Part shown: piece after piece, positions 1 to 5,088 of the stretch | Layout: the number at the start of each line of letters is the position of its first letter | Numbering within the stretch: position 1 is the first letter of the stretch | DNA from: an uncultured Thermomicrobiales bacterium | Lineage (GTDB): Bacteria > Chloroflexota > Chloroflexia > Thermomicrobiales > UBA6265 | Reading direction: 5' to 3' | Assembly: GCA_902806375.1 (NCBI GenBank) | Contig: CADCWK010000194.1 | Span: forward strand, 1-5,405 | Length of the DNA stretch: 5,405 nucleotides | Program-made: the position numbers and the translations under genes | The notes under the pieces: generated by a model | Seen by the model: only the letters and a program-made list of their open reading frames with translations | Databases searched by the model: none | What the model was told of the DNA's origin: nothing

Positions 1-1
1 C

Positions 2-280
2 GACTCTGGTACGGGCACGGGCACCGGCACGAACACCGGCACCGGCACGAACACCGGCACCGGCACGAACACCGGCACTGGCACCGACAACGGTTCAAGC
101 ACCGGCACCGGCACCGGCACCGGCACCGGCACCGGAGTTGGCGGAGCTACGGGTCTGCCAGGCACCGGAACGGGCTCCGCGGTGTCGACGAGCCCCCTCG
201 CGACCATCGTGCTCCTGCTGATGCTCGCCTCGGTGGTAGCTGCAGTCACCTTTCAGGCTCGGCGAAAGACCGTTCGCTAG
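2..280 (+). CDS. LPXTG-anchored Thr/Gly-repeat surface protein, C-terminal end (5' truncated)
   Basis: The frame is open from base 2 and ends at TAG 278-280, giving 92 residues; the start lies outside the window. About 50 residues are almost pure Thr-Gly dipeptides with Asn inserted every sixth residue, then a short Gly-rich stretch. Next come LPGTG (bases 155-169), a hydrophobic segment (about APLATIVLLLMLASVVAAV-like, bases 197-250) and a basic tail RRKTVR. LPXTG, helix and positive tail in that order are the classic sortase signal: the protein would be cut between Thr and Gly and linked to the cell wall. The TG-rich part would be an extended wall-spanning stalk, which is inference. The functional N-terminal part is not visible. 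The same tail architecture occurs in the protein at 1471-2481. It converges on the minus-strand gene pair at 400-1237. Confidence 0.85.
   Translation, partial: DSGTGTGTGTNTGTGTNTGTGTNTGTGTDNGSSTGTGTGTGTGTGVGGATGLPGTGTGSAVSTSPLATIVLLLMLASVVAAVTFQARRKTVR
26..79 (+). repeat. Three tandem 18-bp repeats in the stalk
   Basis: The unit GGCACGAACACCGGCACC occurs at 26-43, 44-61 and 62-79; only the last base of the third copy differs. It encodes GTNTGT. The near-identical units at DNA level suggest recent expansion by slippage or unequal crossover, in frame. Confidence 0.9.
101..133 (+). repeat. Hexanucleotide repeat (ACCGGC)5 plus ACC
   Basis: Five uninterrupted ACCGGC units at 101-130 followed by ACC encode Thr-Gly repeats. 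Gain or loss of a unit keeps the reading frame, so stalk length may vary without killing the gene. Confidence 0.9.
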
Positions 281-329
281 GGACACCCACTGATCTCGAT
301 GAGATCGATCCCAGCGAGCCGTAACGAAC

Positions 330-393
330 CAGCACCGGACAAACAGGAGGGCGGGCCGATCGATCGGCCCGCCCTCCTGTTTGTCCGGTGCTG
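330..393. terminator. 64-bp perfect palindrome, likely bidirectional terminator
   Basis: Bases 330-361 are the exact reverse complement of 362-393, with no spacer; the centre is CCGATCGATCGG. Each half contains AAACAGGAGGGCGGGCC or its complement, so the transcript would form a very stable stem from either strand. It sits between the ends of two convergent units (stop at 280 on + and at 400 on -), so a shared terminator is the natural reading. There is no clear U-tract right after the stem, although internal AAACA/TGTTT is present in the arms. Confidence 0.75.
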
Positions 394-399
394 TTCAGC

Positions 400-603
400 T
401 CACCGTTGACTCCTCAGGTAGCGTATCGGGCCGCGCCCTTCTCCCACCTTCATCGCCTGCTCAATCGCCGGCGCGATGCCGCTCGGCTTCCACAACGTGG
501 CGTACCTGACCCGCTCGGCGACCAGCACCCCGACGATGCCGGTCGAGCTAGTGTCCGGCACCCGCCCGTCGGTGAATATTGGGTCGATTAGCCCGGCCGC
601 CAA
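400..603 (-). CDS. Short ORF after B1 in the +1 frame, conserved between the two copies; function unknown
   Basis: The ORF has 67 codons from a possible TTG at 603 to TGA at 400-402. The frame is open further upstream, overlapping the end of B1, to an in-frame TAG. It starts LAAGLIDPIFTDGRV and continues through TGIVGVL and ATLW to PSGIAPAIE. A copy with 28 of 38 identical residues in its first part follows the paralogous B2 gene at 2570-2755. I do not recognise a family. It has no convincing start codon or ribosome binding site of its own; GGTAGGG lies about 11 bases before the TTG. It may be a downstream gene translated by coupling, a +1-frame extension of B1, or the relic of a longer ancestral gene. 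Confidence 0.4.
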   Translation of the reverse strand: MAAGLIDPIFTDGRVPDTSSTGIVGVLVAERVRYATLWKPSGIAPAIEQAMKVGEGRGPIRYLRSQR

Positions 604-616
604 GCCGGTGCGTGCC

Positions 617-1237
617 CTACCCAGCCTCGCTCCCTACGGTCAGCGGAACGAAGTAGACATCGCACCGCAGATCCTCCCCTGCAAACAACTCGAGTGCGAA
701 GAGCTGGCCACCCGCCTCGCTCTCCTGCATCGAGAGTTCGACCGTCCTGCCGTCGTCCGAGGTGCAGGCCGCGGCAGGAACCGAGAACCCACCGGAGCCT
801 ACGACCTCGTCGGGCGCGATGGCCTGCAGCACGACCGTCCCCGCCTCCAGCCCGTCCCCACCGGTGGGCGCGACGAGTCCGTCCTCGCCAGCCGTAGCCA
901 CGCCACGGTCCGGGATCCTGGAGTCGCCGACCGCGAGGGTGTAGCCCGCGCCGGCGGCTGGCGTGTCGTAGCAGTCGGCGAAGTAGTCCTCGCCGGCATA
1001 GTCGGCGGGACAGACCGCTCCGTAGATGGTGACCGTCTCGGTCGCCGTCCCCGCTCCCTCAACGTTGGGCGGGGGGCCGGTCGCGGTCGCCGTCACGGTG
1101 GCCGTCTCCTCGCCGCTGTCGCGACCAAGGCCGATGCTCGGCACACTCGGGACGAACCCGCGCAGGTAGGCGACGCCGCCACCCACACCAAGCAGCAGGA
1201 CGAGTACCGCGACAACGACGCATCCCGCCCGCCTCAT
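617..1237 (-). CDS. Membrane-anchored Cys-containing extracytoplasmic protein (B1)
   Basis: The protein has 206 residues. A short basic N-terminus (MRRAGC) leads into one hydrophobic segment (about residues 7-24). This could be a signal anchor or an uncleaved signal; Cys6 lies too early for a normal lipobox. A Thr-rich linker (44-70) follows, then a domain with four Cys (76, 89, 158, 192) that could form two disulphides outside the cell. The alternation of short hydrophobic stretches suggests a beta-sandwich, which is inference. I know no named family. It is about 87% identical to the product of 2769-3389. The ATG at 1237 is preceded by AGAGG four bases upstream. An earlier ATG at 1250 is in another frame. 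It is divergent from the LPXTG gene at 1471 and convergent with the one ending at 280. Confidence 0.8.
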   Translation of the reverse strand: MRRAGCVVVAVLVLLLGVGGGVAYLRGFVPSVPSIGLGRDSGEETATVTATATGPPPNVEGAGTATETVTIYGAVCPADYAGEDYFADCYDTPAAGAGYTLAVGDSRIPDRGVATAGEDGLVAPTGGDGLEAGTVVLQAIAPDEVVGSGGFSVPAAACTSDDGRTVELSMQESEAGGQLFALELFAGEDLRCDVYFVPLTVGSEAG

Positions 1238-1306
1238 GCCGCCTCTTCATCCCTGGCTCAGGAGGCGTCCTCGCCCCACGTCATCATCAGGTTGCCGTGT
1301 ATGCGT

Positions 1307-1318
1307 CTGGCATGCCAG
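1307..1318. promoter_or_regulatory. 12-bp palindrome in the divergent promoter region
   Basis: CTGGCATGCCAG is a perfect palindrome, and the flanking G1305/C1320 also match. It lies in the 233-bp gap between the divergent starts at 1237 (-) and 1471 (+), where an operator for both would be expected. No clear -35/-10 pair stands out on either strand. A 12-bp palindrome could also occur here by chance. Confidence 0.25.
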
Positions 1319-1456
1319 TCCTGTCGGGGCCAGCCGATCTCCGTATACGTAGCGCCTCGATCTCAGTAGTTTGAGCGATGTCTGCCCCGGTCACCGGAAC
1401 CTACAGTATCCAGGCTCATCCGAACCGCGAACCGGTCGCAGCTTCGTGGGCGTAGC

Positions 1457-1464
1457 AAAAGGAG
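1457..1464 (+). promoter_or_regulatory. Ribosome binding site for the Excalibur LPXTG gene
   Basis: AAAAGGAG ends six bases before GTG 1471. This good spacing decides for GTG 1471 over the in-frame ATG at 1486, which would also remove the basic start of the signal peptide. Confidence 0.8.
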
Positions 1465-1470
1465 AGTCGC

Positions 1471-2481
1471 GTGCAGCGATTCATCATGGCGGCGACGGTG
1501 CTGCTGAGCCTGGTCCTCGGTCTCGTCGTCTCGGCACCAGCGCCGGTGTCGGCCGGGGCGGGCAACCCCAACTGCGGCGACTTCGCCTCGCAGCCGGAGG
1601 CCCAGCGCTTCTTCCAGGACAACGGTGGGTCGCCGACCAACAACGTCGCCGGGCTGGACGACGACAATGACGGCATCGCCTGCGAGACGTTCTTCGGGGG
1701 TGGCTCCATCATCGTGGACCCACCCGTCGAGGGCGGACCCCCGGTCATCGACCCGGTGACGTGCGGGAACTTCGACACCCAGGCCGACGCCCAGACCTTC
1801 CTCGACGCGGGGCAGGGCGACGCGACGATCCTCGACCCGGACGGTGACGGCTTCGCCTGCGAGTTCCGGTTTGGGGAGGTCGTGACCCCACCGAGCGAGG
1901 GGGGCAGCGAACCCACCGATCCCGGCGACGGAGAGGTCGTGATCGTGGACTTCCCGATCACCGCCTACCTGTGCGACACCGATCCCGGCGACTACAACCC
2001 CAACCGCGGAGACGTGCTTGGCGGTGGGTGCGTCCCGGCCGACGGCGTCTCGTTCTCGGTCGCCGAGTCGTCCACCGGTGTGGTGTTCGGATCCTGCACC
2101 ACGTTCGCTGGACGATGCACGGTGGCTGCGCCCCAGAGTCTGACCGATCCCCTGGTGATCACCGAGGACGTGACGACGGTGCCGGCGGGTTACGCACCGC
2201 GTGAGAACCCGGTGACCAGCATCAACTTCTCCGAGTTCGCCGAGGCCATCTTCTTCAATATCCGGACCGGGGGTGCGCCGCCCGCCGAGACGCCGGAGCC
2301 TTCTGCCGGCGGCACGTCGACGACGCCCACCGGTGGGACGACTACGACGCGCCTGCCGAGCACGGGCAGCGGGACGAGCGCTTCGATCTCGCTGTCGGCG
2401 GTGACGATGCTGCTCGCGCTGTCCGCCGGCGGCGCCCTCGGGGTGAGTGTTGCCGGATTGGCCCGCGGGCGTCGCGGCTAA
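1471..2481 (+). CDS. Excalibur-domain LPXTG cell-wall-anchored protein
   Basis: The protein has 336 residues. A signal peptide (MQRFIM, hydrophobic core to about residue 22, likely cut after VSA at 28) sends it out of the cell. Two Excalibur calcium-binding domains follow: residues 35-73 (Cys35, LDDDNDGIAC with Cys71) and 98-132 (Cys98, LDPDGDGFAC with Cys130). The Asp-rich loop with DGxxC is the hallmark of this family. Residues about 160-265 form a further domain with Cys168, 187, 209 and 216, of no family I can name. A Pro/Thr/Gly linker leads to LPSTG (295-299), a hydrophobic helix and the tail ARGRRG, a sortase signal. Likely role: calcium-dependent surface protein fixed to the wall; its ligand is unknown. 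It ends at a strong hairpin shared with the convergent B2 unit. Confidence 0.9.
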   Translation: MQRFIMAATVLLSLVLGLVVSAPAPVSAGAGNPNCGDFASQPEAQRFFQDNGGSPTNNVAGLDDDNDGIACETFFGGGSIIVDPPVEGGPPVIDPVTCGNFDTQADAQTFLDAGQGDATILDPDGDGFACEFRFGEVVTPPSEGGSEPTDPGDGEVVIVDFPITAYLCDTDPGDYNPNRGDVLGGGCVPADGVSFSVAESSTGVVFGSCTTFAGRCTVAAPQSLTDPLVITEDVTTVPAGYAPRENPVTSINFSEFAEAIFFNIRTGGAPPAETPEPSAGGTSTTPTGGTTTTRLPSTGSGTSASISLSAVTMLLALSAGGALGVSVAGLARGRRG

Positions 2482-2505
2482 CGTCAGTCCCATCGCACGG
2501 AACCA

Positions 2506-2545
2506 CGGAGAGGCCGACCGGAGTTCCCTCCGGTCGGCCTCTCCG
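2506..2545. terminator. Hairpin terminator between convergent units
   Basis: An 18-bp perfect stem (2506-2523 with 2528-2545) closes a TTCC loop, 25 bases after the stop of the plus-strand gene. It is GC-rich and lacks a T-run, but could stop transcription from both sides. It holds the same place in this module as the palindrome at 330-393 does in the first, although the sequences differ. Confidence 0.8.
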
Positions 2546-2569
2546 CCTCTCTGGTGATCCCGCCGTGCT

Positions 2570-2755
2570 CTAGCGATCCGAGCGCTTCGCTGCGGCCACC
2601 GACGACGCCGCCTCGATTGCCGGCGCGATGCCACTCGGCTACCAGAGTGTGGCGTCCATCACCTGGCTCGCGGCCAGCACCCCGACGATGCCCGTTGCGC
2701 TGATGTCCAATACCCGTCCGTCGATGAACATCGGGTCGATCAGCCCGGCCGCCAA
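2570..2755 (-). pseudogene. Second copy of the out-of-frame tail, interrupted by an in-frame TAG
   Basis: From TTG 2755 the frame reads LAAGLIDPMFIDGRVL, then TGIVGVL and ATLW, and meets TAG at 2639-2641. After it the frame still matches copy 1 (PSGIAPAIE) and runs to TAG 2570-2572. Copy 1 has AAG (Lys) at the first stop position. Either this copy is a decaying remnant or a shorter 38-residue product is made. As with copy 1, it lies in the +1 frame relative to the upstream B gene, and its function is unknown. Confidence 0.4.
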
Positions 2756-2768
2756 GCCCGTGCGTGCC

Positions 2769-3389
2769 CTACCCAGCCTCGCTCCCCACGGTCAGCGGAA
2801 CGAAATAGACATCGCACCGGAGGTCCTCACCGGCTCGTAGGTCGAAGGCAAAGAGCTGGCCGCCCGCCTCGCTGTCCCGCATCGAAAGCTCGACCGTCCG
2901 GCCGTCGTCCGAGGTGCAGACTGCGGCTGGGACGGAGAACCCGCCGGAGCCAACGACCTCGTTGGGCGCGATGGCCTGCAGTACGACCGTCCCCGGCTCC
3001 AACTCGTCCGCACCGGTGGGCGCGACAAGCCCGTCCTCGCCCGCGACAGCCACGCCACTGTCCGGGAGCCGCGACTCACCGACCGCGAGGGTGTAGCCCG
3101 CGCCGGCGGCTGGCGTGTCATAGCAGTCGGCGAAGTAGTCCTTGCCGGCATAGTCAGCCGGGCAGACCGCTCCGTAGATGGTGACCGTCTCGGTCGCCGT
3201 CCCCGCTCCCCCGACGTTGGGCATGGTCCCAGTGGCGGTCGCCGTCACGGCGGCGGTCTCGTCGCCGCTGTCGCGACCAAGGCCGAAGCTGGGCACACTC
3301 GGAACGAACCCACGCAGGTAAGCGATCCCGCTACCCACGCCGAGCAACAGGACCAGAACTACAGCCACGACGCATCCAGCCCGCTTCAT
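2769..3389 (-). CDS. Membrane-anchored Cys-containing extracytoplasmic protein (B2)
   Basis: The protein has 206 residues, the same length as B1. Layout: MKRAGC, a hydrophobic segment (about 7-24), a Thr-rich linker, then a domain with Cys76, 89, 158 and 192. All five Cys of B1 are kept. Differences cluster in the linker (PPPNVE against TMPNVG) and around residues 105-131, while the blocks TIYGAVCPADYAG and SGGFSVPAA are unchanged, which indicates purifying selection on the outer domain. The ATG at 3389 has no good ribosome binding site directly before it; see the leader ORF at 3386-3403. B2 lies 195 bases downstream of the DUF2382 gene on the same strand, with a hairpin between, so it is probably transcribed separately. 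Function unknown. Confidence 0.8.
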   Translation of the reverse strand: MKRAGCVVAVVLVLLLGVGSGIAYLRGFVPSVPSFGLGRDSGDETAAVTATATGTMPNVGGAGTATETVTIYGAVCPADYAGKDYFADCYDTPAAGAGYTLAVGESRLPDSGVAVAGEDGLVAPTGADELEPGTVVLQAIAPNEVVGSGGFSVPAAVCTSDDGRTVELSMRDSEAGGQLFAFDLRAGEDLRCDVYFVPLTVGSEAG

Positions 3390-3403
3390 GTCCGATCGTT
3401 CAT
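3386..3403 (-). other. Possible five-codon leader ORF overlapping the B2 start
   Basis: ATG 3403-3401 opens MNDRT and ends at TGA 3388-3386. That stop overlaps the B2 start codon as ATGA. GGAG (3410-3413 on the minus strand) lies six bases before this ATG, a better-placed ribosome binding site than any before the B2 ATG. B2 may therefore start by translational coupling. Copy 1 does not keep this arrangement. Confidence 0.35.
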
Positions 3404-3527
3404 CCCTGGCTCCGGGGGGTCTGGTCCGCTGTCTTCATCCAAGTGAGCCCCCAACTGCAACGATTCCGGATCTGCGGCTTGATACCGGGAGGGCGACAGT
3501 GCTCAGGGCCGCGCTGAACGCGAACGA

Positions 3528-3552
3528 CGGGAGCAGGTCATGTCTGCTCCCG
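3528..3552 (-). terminator. Terminator after the PRC/DUF2382 gene
   Basis: A 9-bp perfect stem (CGGGAGCAG / CTGCTCCCG) with a 7-base loop lies 33 bases past the stop codon of the minus-strand gene. On that strand it is followed by a moderately T-rich stretch (TCGTTCGCGTTC). It separates this gene from B2. Confidence 0.65.
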
Positions 3553-3584
3553 CCGCTCAGCCCACATCGAATGACTCGAGAGTC

Positions 3585-4454
3585 CTAGGATCCGCGGCGA
3601 TCGGGGTCCGTCTGCGTGCCCGGGACCATGCCGGTCGTCGTCTCCGTTGCCGACACGGTCGTGTCGATCACCTCGACGTCCTCACGCCGCACCGTGCCAC
3701 TGACCTGGCGGGTCTCCTGCACCACATCCTTGGAGATCGCGACCTCCTCGACGACGCGGGCCCGCTTGCCCATCTCCACCTCCTCACCGTAGAGGGGGAC
3801 GTCGATGGTCTTGCCCTCCAGGCCGAGGTCGGCGGCGGTCGCCTCGCGATCGACGGCCACGCGCTCGATGTGGACGCGCTCCTCGGAAACCGGGACGCTG
3901 AGGGTCTCCTCGCGCTCGATAACATGGGTCTCGACGCGAACTGCGCCGCGCTCGACGCCACGCTTGGTGGCGGTCAGTTCCTCTTCGACGACCGGGAGGC
4001 GAATGTCCTCGGTCGTCTCATAGTGAGCCGTGCCACCGGTCCGGTGCTCGAAGGGGACCGTATCGACCTCGTCAACGGGGGCCGTCGTTTCGACGGTAGT
4101 GGCGGACCCGGTCCGGTTCGTGTTATCCACACCGATCGACTCAGTGACACCACTGCCCGGCACCCGGTCCAGGTCATTGGCGGCATAACTCGTCGTGGTC
4201 GTGGTGGGGCCGGTCGGGACGTGGTCCCAGTCCTGGTTGGTCGCCTGCTCGCTGGAGACGTTCAGGTCGATCCGGTCCCCACTGTGCCCTGAGATGGCTG
4301 AGAACGGGATGTAGTGGTCCTTGGGGAAGAAAAACCCCTTGCGAAGGACCAGGTAATCGCCCTCGATGGTGTCGACCTTACCGATCTTCTCACCGTCCGA
4401 GCCGTAGACATCGGTTCCGGGCTGGACAACCAAGTCGCTATTCGACGTAGACAT
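3585..4454 (-). CDS. PRC-barrel / DUF2382 (YsnF/AvaK-type) stress protein
   Basis: The protein has 289 residues with no signal peptide or membrane helix, so it is cytoplasmic. Residues about 7-68 match a PRC-barrel-like domain (DVYGSDGEKIGKVDTIEGDY, then a PKDHYIPFSAI segment). A Thr-rich, low-complexity linker covers about 80-145. Residues about 151-264 are a DUF2382 domain: IRLPVVEEEL, KRGVERGAVRVETHV, LSVPVSEERVHIERV and PLYGEEVEM, ending in RREDVEVID. This pairing is common in Actinomycetota, Chloroflexota and Deinococcota, and family members such as B. subtilis YsnF are linked to general stress; the biochemical role is not known. ATG 4454 has a strong ribosome binding site. It appears to be transcribed alone: a structured gap lies upstream and a terminator downstream. 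Confidence 0.93.
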   Translation of the reverse strand: MSTSNSDLVVQPGTDVYGSDGEKIGKVDTIEGDYLVLRKGFFFPKDHYIPFSAISGHSGDRIDLNVSSEQATNQDWDHVPTGPTTTTTSYAANDLDRVPGSGVTESIGVDNTNRTGSATTVETTAPVDEVDTVPFEHRTGGTAHYETTEDIRLPVVEEELTATKRGVERGAVRVETHVIEREETLSVPVSEERVHIERVAVDREATAADLGLEGKTIDVPLYGEEVEMGKRARVVEEVAISKDVVQETRQVSGTVRREDVEVIDTTVSATETTTGMVPGTQTDPDRRGS

Positions 4455-4461
4455 GTCTGAT

Positions 4462-4469
4462 CTCCTCTT
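4462..4469 (-). promoter_or_regulatory. Ribosome binding site of the PRC/DUF2382 gene
   Basis: On the minus strand AAGAGGAG ends seven bases before ATG 4454, strong and well spaced, which fixes the start. Confidence 0.85.
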
Positions 4470-4559
4470 GCTGCGACGTAGCGAACCCTACCGGTGTAGG
4501 CGATACCAAAACGACATGAGGTAGATGCCATGCCACTTCTGCTGACCTTGCATTCCGCG

Positions 4560-4628
4560 GAGGCATTGAGGATCACTCCTCCCAAAAACCACTGCCTTCT
4601 GGAGTGATCCGGATCGATCCAGTGCCTC
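4560..4628. repeat. Long interrupted inverted repeat upstream of the PRC/DUF2382 gene
   Basis: GGATCACTCC (4570-4579) is the exact complement of GGAGTGATCC (4601-4610), with 21 bases between. Outside it GAGGCATTG (4560-4568) pairs with CAGTGCCTC (4620-4628) at eight of nine sites, and a GGATCGATCC palindrome (4611-4620) lies in the right arm. It lies 106-174 bases before the start codon. It could be a structured 5' leader, a terminator for the decayed gene upstream, a regulator site, or the end of a small mobile relic. No gene is seen in 4455-4684. Confidence 0.5.
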
Positions 4629-4684
4629 CCCTCACAGCTCACAGCGCATCCCAGCGATCCAACTAGAACTTGATGTGAGGAGGG

Positions 4685-5053
4685 TCAATCGACAGGCATT
4701 CCATCTACGGAGCGCTCCTTCCCGTCAAGGCGGAGCGACTCCTCGATGGCTCGAACCATCCTGATCGGTCGGAGGGGTTGATCGTCGTTCAGCGGTCGCT
4801 AACCCGTCTCGACCATCTCGATCACTCGCCGCAAGGCTTCCGTGTAGGCACCATCGCCACCAGTGATCTCATGAGCCGTCATCCCATTCGTTCAGAACAG
4901 GGCAGCATGGAAGTGATAGGCGGCGTCACCGAGATAGCTAAGGGTCGCAAGTGCGTCGTTGTGCCAGGTAGCCTAGATCGCGACGGTCTAGCTGACCCGC
5001 CGGGCGCAGAGGGCCCTGACGTTCTCCCCGATTGCATGAGCCTGGAGATCTCG
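4685..5053 (-). pseudogene. Decayed oxidoreductase C-terminal half (Gfo/Idh/MocA-like), four in-frame stops
   Basis: One minus-strand frame reads protein-like sequence over about 120 codons. In order: DLQAHAIGENVRALCARRVS, stop (4988-4990), TVAI, stop (4973-4975), ATWHNDALATLSYLGDAAYH to F, stop (4892-4894), TNGMTAHEITGGDGAYTEAL to ETG, stop (4799-4801), RPLNDDQPLRPIRMVRAIEE and on to the final TGA at 4685-4687. The D-x-x-x-HA-(I/L) block, the TxHEITG-GAYTEALRRVIEMVETG part and the final PIRMVRAIEESLR helix recall the C-terminal half of Gfo/Idh/MocA sugar or polyol dehydrogenases. The N-terminal Rossmann half is absent; the dehydrogenase gene starting near 5089 on the other strand takes its place. 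No frameshifts are needed, only stops. The family call is from memory of the pattern and is moderate. Confidence 0.55.
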
Positions 5054-5066
5054 GTGCGCGACAGTA

Positions 5067-5087
5067 TGTCCCGAGTGAGACGGGACA
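5067..5087. promoter_or_regulatory. Inverted repeat just before the SDR start
   Basis: TGTCCCG (5067-5073) and CGGGACA (5081-5087) are exact complements separated by 7 bases, ending one base before the likely GTG start at 5089. The spacing suits a dimeric repressor, or an RNA hairpin covering the start. Confidence 0.35.
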
Positions 5088-5088
5088 C

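Larger units (their letters stand above)
400..1250 (-). repeat. Duplicated block, copy 1 (B1 plus tail)
   Basis: This block is paralogous to 2570-3403 in the same orientation. Similarity runs from just before the B start codon (shared GAGCCAGGGATGAA) through the whole 206-codon gene and about 190 bases past its stop. Around the stop the copies are nearly identical: bases 593-669 against the matching segment of copy 2 differ at about three sites. Confidence 0.85.
2570..3403 (-). repeat. Duplicated block, copy 2 (B2 plus tail)
   Basis: Paralogous to 400-1250 in direct orientation, about 2.2 kb away. It holds B2 and the +1-frame tail. An insertion or deletion of one base between the shared GGGATGAA and the B start codon separates the two copies. 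Confidence 0.85.

Noticed and set aside
26..133. CRISPR array
   Set aside because: The repeats are contiguous short coding units without spacers.
476..1369. 297-residue plus-strand ORF antisense to B1
   Set aside because: The paralogous copy 2 keeps only 70 codons of this frame; composition is Arg/Gly/Ala-rich as expected of a GC-rich shadow of the minus-strand gene.
1370..1407. TTGAGC and TACAGT as a promoter for the Excalibur gene
   Set aside because: The 26-base spacing is too long and both boxes match poorly.
1363..2634. 423-residue minus-strand ORF antisense to the Excalibur gene
   Set aside because: Arg/His/Gly-rich low-complexity translation with no recognisable domain, opposite a gene with signal peptide, Excalibur and LPXTG signals.
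3540..4292. 250-residue plus-strand ORF antisense to the DUF2382 gene
   Set aside because: The opposite strand has clear PRC-barrel and DUF2382 motifs and a strong ribosome binding site; this one is a shadow.
4484..4516. Sigma-B-like promoter GTTT ... GGGT on the minus strand upstream of the DUF2382 gene
   Set aside because: The spacing is about 20 bases, longer than the usual 13-17, and the -10 half is incomplete.
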